From Stramonita haemastoma (taxonomy: Eukaryota; Mollusca; Gastropoda; Neogastropoda; Muricidae): a stretch of DNA of 27,500 nt. This document shows, piece after piece, positions 18,971-27,500 of the stretch. The stretch covers positions 45,965,766-45,993,265 of the forward strand of contig CM060337.1 in the NCBI GenBank assembly GCA_030674155.1. The letters run 5' to 3'. Position 1 is the stretch's first letter. Every line of letters begins with the position of its first letter. The translations under genes were made by a program, and so were the position numbers. The notes under the pieces are model-generated. The model saw only the letters and a program-made list of their open reading frames with translations. It made no database searches and was not told the origin of the DNA.

Positions 18971-19239
18971 TGTGGTGAGAGTAGGTGTGGACACTGCTGA
19001 AGATGGGGGTGGAAGAAGGGGAAAGTCCCTCACAGACCTAAGTGCATTTCTGCTTTTTCAGAAAAGTAGGAACATTGTCGAGGGACAGGAAGAGACGAGA
19101 CTTTTGCCCTTGAGAAACGATGATCAGCAAGTGAGTGATGCCAAAATCAGCACCAAGATTTGAATCAGGTTTTTTTGTGTGTGTGAGATAAGATTTTCAG
19201 GTTTTTTCCTGCCCTCAACTGCCATGTGATAAGAGTCAC
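18971..19239 (-). pseudogene. Decayed protease-RT linker of the old Ty3/gypsy relic
   Basis: Lies between the protease-like and RT-like fragments of the relic, on the same strand. I can see only weak coding character on the minus strand with stops. It is assigned by position, not by its own motifs. Confidence 0.35.
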
Positions 19240-19420
19240 ATGCGTAGTCTCGGGAGTACTGAATGGGGAATCTTTGTTTTCCTACTGCTAGAACTGAAAG
19301 AGTGTTATCAGCAAGGTGGAATTCATGTGAATAGTGTTTTCTTGAAGTGATTTATCAGAGTGATGTTGTTGTGTGTGCCCCAGGTTGGAATAGAAATTCC
19401 ATTGGTGGCAGAAAGGGATG
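19240..19420 (-). pseudogene. Decayed Ty3/gypsy protease C-terminal fragment
   Basis: The minus strand encodes SATNGISIPTWGT (about 19379-19416) and, after a frameshift, HYSHEFHLADN with SVLAVGKQ. This matches the pattern xAANGSxIxTyG...FxLADVxxPxLGADF of retroelement aspartic proteases downstream of the catalytic DTG. The DTG itself is not seen. Order and strand agree with the RT fragments at 18083-18612 and 17322-17555. Confidence 0.65.
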
Positions 19421-19594
19421 CAGATGGTCATGCAGAAGACAATGATGTTATATTGAGATTGTCTCCATCATGACCATCGCCTAACATAACTTATGTAAAC
19501 TGAGAAATAATCCTCTAAAGTTGGATATGGCTGCCTGTAAGGCACAGAACTTCAAAAGTCATACAGACAAGCTTCTTTGTCTTTCTTTCTTTCT
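19421..19594. other. Non-coding, possibly more of the old relic
   Basis: No recognisable motif. By position the gag/protease start of the relic should lie here, but I cannot see it. Confidence 0.3.
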
Positions 19595-19712
19595 ATTCTT
19601 TTATTTTGAGGATACTGGAATCAGCATTCATGATCGGTTTTTTACATCCAGTCCCCGCATGTATGCAGTTTTGTCAATATTGTCCCCACGGTACAACCTT
19701 GGCCTACTCTTC
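19595..19712 (-). repeat. SINE-5, tail fragment
   Basis: About 118 bp matching the 3' part of the SINE on the minus strand: TTTTGAGGATACTGGAATCA, TTTTTTACATCCAGTCCCCG, TATGCAGTTTTG and GGCCTACTC. The tail hairpin is degraded (CATTCATGATCGG). The body and head are missing. Confidence 0.8.
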
Positions 19713-19906
19713 CCAATGTAGTCAAGGTATAACAGTGACTCTCAAGCAGGAGTGAGGCAGAGGGCATATTCTGGGTGACCCCCAGGGTGTTCAGTTGAGA
19801 TTGCCCATCAACAGTAAGGATCAGGCCTCATTCTTGTAAAGCATGAATCTTGCATAAGCTATCTTTTTTGCATTGGCTAACTTCTGTTGTGAGGTGCATG
19901 AAGTGA
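19713..19906. other. Non-coding spacer
   Basis: Nothing recognised. Confidence 0.4.
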
Positions 19907-20052
19907 AATCACACACATACACGCACACATGCACACACAACACAGACACACACATGCCTGCACACACACACACACATATGCCTGCACACACAAACCCCCC
20001 CCCCCCACACACACACACACACACACACGCACACACACACACACACACACAT
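19907..20052. repeat. Interrupted (AC)n with a 12-base C run
   Basis: (AC)n broken by GCAC, ATGCCTGCACACAC (present twice) and C12 at about 19995-20006. Confidence 0.95.
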
Positions 20053-20189
20053 GAAAAGATCAATGTGTTTTGACTTCACCTGCCTAGGTAACATGACACA
20101 ACACAGATCAATTGCCGTATACTTTTTTTTCCCTGGGAGAGACAGAGATCCCATATCCTGTACAGATACGAGTGCAAAGAGTTCCTTGA

Positions 20190-20533
20190 ATACTTTATTT
20201 CAAGGAATAATGGAATAAACACTCATGTGCTTTTTTTTATTTTTTACATCTAGTCCCCGTGTGTATGTAGTTTTGTAAATGTCATCCGTCCCTACCGGCA
20301 CAGAATGGTCTAGTCTTCTGAAAAGCGGAACAGGTTTTAATGTGCATGCAAGATGTTCTGCTTGCGTTCGCACACAGGACCTCGGTTTATAGTCTCATCT
20401 GAAGGACTTTTGGGGGGAAGTAGAGTCGGCACTGATGTTAACTCCAGAGGAAAAAATCCTCTTGAACGAGATTTGAACCCGGGTCAGCAGATCACGAGCG
20501 CATCACTCTGACCACCAGGCTATCTTGTCCTCC
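20190..20533 (-). repeat. SINE-6, near full-length, second head subfamily
   Basis: Minus-strand copy with a tail (AATGGAATAAACACTCATGT), body, central block and head. Like SINE-2, the head carries CAGCAGATCACGAG and lacks the ATCAAATTGCGAGC variant of SINE-3, -4 and -7. The A-box region is TAGCCTGGTGG and the B box GGTTCAAATC. Confidence 0.87.
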
Positions 20534-21327
20534 CTTCACGTTTATGAACACCATGCAAACATCCACACACGGACATGAAAGACAAAAATCTTTTTGCATG
20601 TTATTCCAGCTCCCCTTTATTACAAAACATTACCAGTAAGCAATAGATAAATATGTGATCTAAACAGCCACCCTGACAGAGAGGGCGAAAACTCCTGGTC
20701 CATTATCATTAGTACAGACACTTCTGAATTTTGCATGCTTTTCACACTATTCTAGGACTGGACAGAAAGAAAGAAAAAAAAAATAATACTGAATACAACT
20801 TCAAGAATAATTAACATTTGCAAATATTTTCAGAATCATTCAGTGCATGAACAGACACAGAGAAAAAAAAAGATATAGAAAATATCTACAGGAAATATCT
20901 TGATATTTGTAAAATATATCCATTTTGAGCATTTGTGGATAACAGATGACTCGCTAAAGCTCAATTCGAAAAACATAAAAAAAGTGTTGAGAATTTACAT
21001 AGAGCCAATACCCTTGCCGACAGTCATACTCATATTCGTCTTACTCCATGTTGGTGTCAAGGCACAAATGAGGTTAATTTGTGATATGAGTATACTGTTT
21101 GGCGCCAATGAGGTTAATTCGTGATTTCATTTATACTAACTGAAAACACATCTGCTTTCTGACACCTACCATGATAAAAGATCGTTGAAGGGGTAGGTTG
21201 ATTGTTGCATGAATCTCGCAAACTCTCTAGCTGGTTATGCTGGGCCTGACTTGTCAGGCACTTATCAGCAGCACAACACATTTTCGCTTATATGACAGAC
21301 AACAATAGTTGCTGTTTGAGCCCTCGA
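20534..21327. other. Non-coding; possible 3' end of the minus-strand gene
   Basis: A TTTATT at about 20612 (AATAAA on the minus strand) could be a polyadenylation signal for the gene whose last coding exon is at 25400-25549. A 25-bp segment GGC(A/G)C(A/C)AATGAGG...GTGAT is repeated 40 bp apart (21061-21085 and 21101-21125). Confidence 0.35.
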
Positions 21328-21869
21328 TGAGAAGAAGAAGAAGAAAGAAGAAGAGAAAGAAAGAAGAAGAAGAAGAGAAGAAGAAGAAGAAGAAGAAGAG
21401 AAGAAGAAGAAGAAGAAAAGAGAGAAGAAGAAGAAGAAGAAGAAGAAGAAGGAGAAGAGAAGAAGAAGAAGAAAAACAGAGAAAAAAAGAAGATTAGTGC
21501 CAGAAGGAAAAAGGGTGAGAAGAACTGGAAAAGAAGAATGAGGAGAGAGACACTGAAGACGTAGAAGACAGAGAAGAACCACAGATGAAGAAGAAGTCTG
21601 AAAGGAATGTAGGAAGGAAGCTAGCAGCACGAGAAAGTGAGAAAACTAAAGATAAAGTAAGAAGAAGAAGAAGAATTGCGAAGAAGAAGAAGACGAAGAA
21701 TTGCAAAAAAGAAGAAGAAGAAGAAGAAGAAGAATTGCAAAGAAGAAGAAGAAGAAGAAGAAGAAGAAGAAGAAGAAGAAGAAGAAGAAGAATTGCAAAG
21801 AAGAAGAAGAAGAAGAAGAAGAAGAAGAAGAAGAAGAAGAAGAAGAAGAAGAAGAAGAAGAAGAAGAAG
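21328..21869. repeat. Long (GAA)n polypurine tract with periodic TTGC interruptions
   Basis: About 540 bp of almost pure purine on the plus strand. The 3' part is perfect (AAG)n interrupted four times by AGAATTGC(A/G)A (about 21674, 21697, 21731 and 21789), forming a higher-order pattern. Lys/Arg/Glu-rich open frames here are artefacts. Confidence 0.96.
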
Positions 21870-24800
21870 GACCTTCTCCAGTGGCCACACAGGATATAAG
21901 GCCTTGGTTAAGTACTGGACAATAGTGGGGTGACATGAGGGGAGGGACACTGGAGTCCGTTAGGCCAGCAGATTTGAACCCTCTCCACCCCACTGTTGGA
22001 GAAGGGGTCTGGGACAAGGCCCAATGTCTGTGGTAAGGAAGCTAGCCAGCATCGGCACCCACAGGTGAGAAATCTTCATAACAATACATTACTGCTTGGC
22101 CATTTCACCTCTTCAACTATCTCTGACTACATGAGTCATTCCAACCAGAAAATAACAACAACAAAAAAAAAGAAAAGAGAAATCTGCTGTGACACAAAGT
22201 GGTATACAAAAAAATGATGAAATAGTATTCAATTTTGTTTCAGCGAGTTGTCGAGAGCATAAGTTCAAACAGTGCATACATATATAAAAACAACTGTTCA
22301 ACAATGTAACTGAGAATTAAAAAAAAAAGCAAATAAATAAGATACACATAAAAAAAGAAGCAACCATATAACAATGTAACTATTAGAACAACAATAAACA
22401 AAAAAGGCATGGAATTAAACAACATACTCATATAAAAAAGAACAACTGGAAATCTATGTAAGGTAAGAATTTTTAAAAACAATGCATGAAATAACCCCCT
22501 CCCCCCTCTTACCTAACAAACAAAACACCCTTGGTAACTATAAAAACCCACATGACAACTAATAACTATACAAATTCACAACATCAATAAATTTATCAAT
22601 GGATATATAAATATAAAGAATATTTAGGAATAGTTGATACATAGATATCACAGATTGTGCAGACCTACAATAGGCAGTAATAGATAGACGATAACGGTTT
22701 TCTGCATGTATGTCGTTACATAAGGAAAAGTCCACGTCCTCTATAGTGAGAGCAACAGAGTATCGCTATATACATGATGATGTTTTCATGACAAAGCACA
22801 GAGAAACAATAATGCAGCACATGGCAGCACAGAACAATACACAACAGCTGTGCCCAACACTTGCAAAGTCTGCAAAACAAGATGTTGAATTTATATTTTA
22901 AAAAAAGAGAGAGAATCCAGAATCCAGACAAACCCAAGCCAATGAGTCCACAAGCTTTTGGCATAAGATTTACATAATGAGGTGATGTTTAGACAGTGAA
23001 AGACCATGGACTAAATAAAAGAATACGCCTTTTACCTTTAGGCTGTTTGGCTTTTGTTAATTACTCGTAAAGTAACGATAAATATTATATGTGCGTGTTT
23101 CTTTACAGGAATGTTTTGGCTTCAGCCAAAATATATTTAGGCAACTTACACCAGTCCAAGTTTAATAGGAAAGGAGTTACTTTTCACAGTAATCTTTTTT
23201 TCCTGTACCAAAAAAAGTTTAAAGAATGAATATTAGCACAGGGTAATAATCCCAAAACTTTGATGTTCTTTAACACAAAAAAACTTCCAAAAATCCAGTA
23301 TAACAGCCACTGAAAAGTAATGAGTTGTATAAAAAAAAAACCAACTTTGCTAAAGATACAAAACTTCAGTGAAATAAACGATCAAAAGAAAGAAACTTCA
23401 ACAACTTCATCTGTCAGCTTAACACGAATAACAAAAACTATCACCCAAACATTGATATATTACATATATGATATAATATTTGATATTATAATTTAAGATA
23501 AGAATAATCACAGCCAGCTTTTGTTCATCAGTGTTCAAAGATGTGTGAGCATGATAATGATATCTTCTTTTTTTTCAAGAGAAAAAACACAATAATTGCT
23601 TTATCAAGTATGTCAAACTAGTATACAAAAGCAAAAACAAAAAGCTGTTCTTAAAAAAAAAGATCCCATTCATCCCCAATGCTGAAACAGAATTCAAGAC
23701 CAATTACTTTGGCCGAAGCATGCTAATACCATAGGGTACCTGTCAACAGTGATAAGATATTTGTATGCTACTCATTAAGAATACTTTAAAAACATTTCTA
23801 AGCGATACTATCTAAACCAGTCCAAAAAAAGTGGGTGTGTCTACAAAAACTATCAAAACAAAATGTGCCTTGTCTTTTGAAAATTGCCATGTTGCCATTC
23901 TGTGGCCAGTTTTCAGGTGATGATGTTCTGACACAGTGAGCATCCCAAGATGAGATGTGGCAATCACAGAATGGTCACGCTATTCAAATATAACAACCCC
24001 CCCCCCCCCCCCCCCCCCCAACATTGTCTCAGGAACAATCGAAAGCAACATGTTACCTCCCTTCTAAACTAAGAGTGTGGTTTCTCTGAAAAATGTTATT
24101 TCTAAAAAATCGAAACAAAACTAGAGCAGAGAGCACTCCCAATGTGCACTAAGCCTCAGTGCCACACAAGGGATGAGCAGAGAGTGGAAACAGGGCATGA
24201 GAGACAGACGTGATGTGTCTCTACCTGACGTCAACACAAAACGAATGATCGGTTTTCCTCGTCTGCCTAATTTTGGGCATCAGTAAAACATACTCCAGGA
24301 AACAGCACCTCAAACTGAAAACTTGAAAGAAAGAGAAAAAAAGAAGCTAAAACACTGTTGCGACATAGAGTGTGTCGTAGTCCTAAAAACTGTTCAAAAT
24401 CATACTGGTGATACAGAAATTCACCTGGGTCAGCATCGTTTTCTGCTGATATTTTCCTGAATCTGTTCCCAGGGAAAGGGGTTGGTGGATTATGGGGAAA
24501 GAAGAGAAACCACTTGTGTGCATTTTAAATAATCATGAAAAATTTCCTCTGAATAAACGCTGAAAGGAATGTTCAACAACAGTAATGCGGTGAAAACGAA
24601 TTCTCCCAAAATAATGTTTATTTTATCACAGCTAAAATAAAGCATATAGGTCAGCAGTGATCACAGCTGAAGTAAAGCAGTTAGTTAGGTCAGCAGTAAC
24701 TGGAAGGTCAGCAGTAACAGGATTTCTTTGGTGTGGTAGTACTAGTGGACCTGCAACTCTTTGTCAAAATTCACCAAACCCACGGCACAACTGGGAAATG

Positions 24801-25399
24801 CAGACTGACTTCTGTTCCAGTCACCAGTACAGGTCACACATTTCCAGAAGAAGAGAGCAAGTTAACAGACAGTCACGACATCTGGCACCATTTTATGTCA
24901 TATATTACAAAAACTACTTTAAAAAAAAACAACAAACAAAAATGATACAATGTGAATCAAACTTGCATTCATTACAGAAATCACTCTGATGAAAAAAAAA
25001 GAAAAAAATATATATGACCTTTGATTACAACAGAATTCAAACTGGACTTTCTGAAAAGTGTCATACTGCGGGTGAATCTCCCTCATCAAAGATGCCCAAA
25101 CTAGTAACTCCATTGGCAATAAAAAAAAAATCAAACTCCAGCTCAGATCTGGTTTAAAATATCATCATGGCTCATGTCAATGACATTAAAAATAAAAGAA
25201 AGTCACTGCTTTTGGATCTTTTCAAGGCCATTAATTAAAACCTGCTTTCTGACCTGCTAAAAAAACAAACTTTACCCACAATGGCGGGTGTCTGAACAAG
25301 TGAGGAAAAATACAGCGACAAAGATGAATGAGTTCTCTACAACAGCTGTGCATGAGGCAAAGGTGAAGGTCAAGGTCAGCTAGCGGCCGCAGTCCGGGG
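21870..25399 (-). other. AT-rich SINE-free stretch, candidate 3' UTR of the minus-strand gene
   Basis: About 3.5 kb with no copy of the SINE family that recurs elsewhere. It is rich in A runs on the plus strand (T runs on the transcript strand) and includes a 23-base C run at 23997-24019. A GGTCAGCAGTAAC-type motif occurs three times at about 24647-24718. It directly follows a stop codon on the minus strand, so part or all may be 3' UTR. There is no transcript evidence. Confidence 0.35.
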
Positions 25400-25549
25400 T
25401 CACCAGGTGGAGAACATGGGGGGTCGGGGCATAGGGGGAAGGAACTCTTTGTGGTACTGTGACTGCACCTGGTCCAGTCCACTCTGAAACCGGCTGTGGG
25501 GCTTCATGAAAGGGCTGGGCACCTCACTTGCCTCCCCTGGACCGCTCTC
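25400..25549 (-). CDS. Last coding exon of an unidentified host gene (49 residues plus stop)
   Basis: On the minus strand a strong splice acceptor (a T-rich tract ending CCCTACAG, about 25550-25570) is followed by an open phase-0 exon. The exon begins ESGPGEASEV and ends MPRPPMFSTW before TGA (25402-25400). The composition (many P, S, Q, F, with few low-complexity dipeptides) is unlike the surrounding non-coding DNA. The sequence looks like a proline-rich, disordered C-terminal tail. It has no domain I can name. Upstream exons would lie to the right, probably beyond the window, and 25550-27500 would be intron. The plus strand of the same interval has no convincing frame. I rate it as likely, based on splice signal plus coding character. 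Confidence 0.6.
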   Translation of the reverse strand, partial: ESGPGEASEVPSPFMKPHSRFQSGLDQVQSQYHKEFLPPMPRPPMFSTW

Positions 25550-25572
25550 CTGTAGGGAAAAAAACAAAAACA
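25550..25572 (-). promoter_or_regulatory. Splice acceptor with polypyrimidine tract
   Basis: On the minus strand, GTTTTTGTTTTTTTCCCTAC followed by AG precedes the exon. It is the clearest splice signal seen in the window. Confidence 0.6.
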
Positions 25573-26627
25573 CTTGTCAACTCAGTAAGAAAAAACCATA
25601 TACATACATGTGTACTGTTTTCTGTTATTGTTGTTGGTTCCTTGTTAATGTTTCCTTGGAGGGGAGGGGGGGGGGGTTGTCACTTGAGCAAAACTATTTA
25701 CTCCAAAAAGAAATTTGAAAAAAAACAACTTTGGGATATTTGAGTACAACAAGGAACAAGTTTATATTTCCTTCCTTCTAACCTTTTCTTCTTATGAATC
25801 AGAAATGAGGAACACATACACACAAATAAATGGTAAGCAAGTTCTCATCTTCAAAACACTGTAAAAATCGAAGCAATACAGTTTAGGCATGCTTTTTTCA
25901 CAATAATTTTGCATTTCTTCACTTTGCCAATCTTTGCTCACTCCCAATGGGCAGAGTTGAGCCTTGATGAAGCACTTCATACAAACACCTCAGCAATGAA
26001 GCTGAAAGAGCTTTAGGGAAGGCCCAAGCAAACCACACCCCTCTGGCGCCTCTGAAACTGGAATGCTCTATTTTCACAATTAGATGTCACCCACAAGCAC
26101 CCAGAAATAAGGACATGAGTCAACTCCCCTTTTTCCGGATCAGTAACTTTTGAGCTTTCTTTTTCTAACTTTATTTGTTCCCTTGGGAAGGGAGATACAG
26201 AACAAGCGTGTTCAATCTATGACATCACAAGTAAGTGCGATCACAGTTTTAATCTGAGTTTTAAATTTGACAAGGTGACAGCCCCGATATGGCCTGTGCG
26301 ATCAGCGGGACTATAAACAACATGATTGGATTGAATCACATGACTTCCACACACATCTGTCAGACAAAGCTGCCTAATAAAACTACAGGCTCATGCTCAT
26401 TCTAAAGTCTCAGACTTTGATCTTGAATAAATAATGCATATTGTTCGGCCACCCAGTCTCTGAAGTACAGCAAAACAGAAGACTGACAATAATATTTCTC
26501 TTCTGCAACTTGAAGTCAAGCTGACAGTTTTGTGGACAAGGTCACATGCAATGTTATGTCGCTAGTCTGCACAGCTCCACCCCCCCAAGCCTACTTGCAG
26601 AGGAGCACGTGTGCTGTTTTATATCCT
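25573..26627. other. Probable intron of the minus-strand gene
   Basis: No gene is supported in about 1 kb. It contains a G run near 25667-25677. A segment around 26160-26330 (CTTGGGAAGGGAGATACAG, then CCCCGATATGGCCTGTGCG) has the look of a dispersed repeat, but I see no second copy in the window. Confidence 0.4.
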
Positions 26628-26971
26628 ATTTATTCTTTTATATTGAGGATAATGGAGTAAGTACACACGTGGTTTTTTTTTTTTTACATCAGGTCCCCTT
26701 GTGTATGCAGTTTTGTTAATCTTGTCATCTGTTTTCATCAGCACACAATGGCCTACTCTTACAAAAAGCAGAACAGGATTTAACATGTGTGCAAGATGTT
26801 CTGCATGTGTTCCCACATGGGGCCTTGGTTTACAGTCTCATCCGAAAGACTTTTGGGGAGAGTGGAGTCAGCACTGATGTTAACTCCAGGGGGAAAATCC
26901 CCTCAAACAGGAATTAAACCTGGGTCATCAAATTGTGAGCACAATGTTCTGACCACTAGGCCATCTGTCCC
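26628..26971 (-). repeat. SINE-7, near full-length
   Basis: Minus-strand copy with tail, body, central block and tRNA head. The B box is decayed (GGTTTAATTCC on the minus strand), and the A-box region reads TGGCCTAGTGG. It falls in the presumed intron and, like all other full copies here, is on the minus strand. Confidence 0.87.
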
Positions 26972-27164
26972 CTGCTCAGGCAGGGTGTGGAGGGTGAGAA
27001 TAGGACTGGAGAATGTGACAGGTATTTGTGCACTACTGCTGTAACTAAGATACCTCCTGTCTTAAAGCCTGAGATGCAACTCAACAATGTCCTCTTGCAA
27101 GCACAAAATTATTGGTAGTCTAAAGATGACATGCCTGCCTAGAAAGAGAAAAATCCGGGCTGGA
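26972..27164. other. Non-coding spacer
   Basis: Nothing recognised. Confidence 0.4.
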
Positions 27165-27290
27165 AATGTGTGGTGGTTTGATCCCCATTTGGGCCCGAAA
27201 CTTTCCCCCATCCATTAGACCATGATTGGTGGTCTAGGTGCTAATCTTTTGAATGGGATGATAAACTGACGTCCCGTGTGTTACACATAA
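27165..27290 (+). repeat. Degenerate SINE-like element sharing the central block
   Basis: Plus-strand sequence with a B-box-like GGTTTGATCCC (about 27175) and, about 70 bp on, GGGATGATAAACTGACGTCC and CGTGTG. The latter resembles the central block of the SINE family (GGATGAGACTATAAACCGAG and CCCCGTGTG). The A box and the SINE-type tail are not seen, so it may be a different SINE family with the same central domain. Confidence 0.5.
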
Positions 27291-27403
27291 TTACTCAGAG
27301 TGTATATATCTATAATGTCAAGTGTGCTTTTCTCCTTGCAGTGTGGCGTGGGCTTACTTGTGGTAAAAATAGCACAGTTACAAAAACTATCATTGTCACT
27401 GTT

Positions 27404-27500
27404 TAAAAAGTAAAGGTGTCCCATAATCTATGTGGTCGTAGGGGAGCGAGGCATCATAGACCTCAGCTTCTCTAGGGGCCAGCATATTGAGGGTGGTGCC
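27404..27500 (+). repeat. Second copy of the 7894 repeat, cut by window end
   Basis: GTGTCCCATAATCTATGTGG, TCGTAGGGGAGCGAGGCATC and CTCAGCTTCTCTAGGGGCCA match the interior of 7894-8015 over about 97 bp, in the same orientation, with around a dozen differences. The copy runs off the window. Confidence 0.85.

Noticed and set aside
21265..22017. Lys/Arg/Glu-rich and Ser/Leu-rich open frames
   Set aside because: They are read from the (GAA)n tract in all frames; there is no coding evidence.
25231..25482. 83-codon minus-strand open frame overlapping the terminal exon
   Set aside because: It is in a different frame from the exon supported by the splice acceptor and has no better evidence.

Overview
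This is invertebrate nuclear DNA and is almost certainly not bacterial. It carries dense (GT)n/(CA)n microsatellites, tRNA-derived SINEs, a 5'-truncated LINE, Ty3/gypsy elements and one spliced terminal exon. The SINE architecture and the L2/CR1-like LINE 3' end resemble mollusc genomes, and a marine gastropod is my best guess. That is an inference; no host gene fixes the taxon.

Layout. 1-5450: simple repeats, a 12-unit minisatellite (2141-2670), two tRNA-like heads (3618-3897), and a SINE (3899-5298) split by a truncated LINE (4060-5116). 5450-11570: mostly non-coding, with several large microsatellites and a decayed short tandem array (7847-8450) that received two insertions: a possible MITE and a poly(A)-tailed retrocopy with an 8-bp duplication. 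11577-17321: a SINE, a (TG)n tract, then a complete Ty3/gypsy element of about 5.3 kb. It has 192-bp LTRs differing at one base, a 5-bp target duplication, a tRNA-Ser-type primer site, a polypurine tract and one open 1356-residue Gag-Pol frame. 17322-19420: an old, frameshifted Ty3-like pol on the minus strand, interrupted by a LINE-like 3' end and a SINE. 19595-20533: two more minus-strand SINE copies. 20535-25549: a SINE-free, AT-rich stretch with a (GAA)n tract of about 540 bp. It ends at a minus-strand exon (25400-25549) with a strong splice acceptor and a stop codon, so much of it may be that gene's 3' UTR. 25550-27500: probable intron, with a SINE, a degenerate SINE-like element and a second copy of the 7894 repeat.

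The only proteins I can support are the Gag-Pol polyprotein, the LINE RT C-terminal remnant, the decayed pol fragments and the 49-residue terminal exon. The Ty3 element looks recently inserted and possibly still autonomous. The SINEs would depend on a LINE for mobility; the element at 17563-18082 shares their 3' tail and is the candidate partner. I found no bacterial-type system, CRISPR array, operon or obviously novel enzyme. The more unusual material is the nested history of mobile elements and the conserved hairpin tail shared by the SINE and the LINE-like element.
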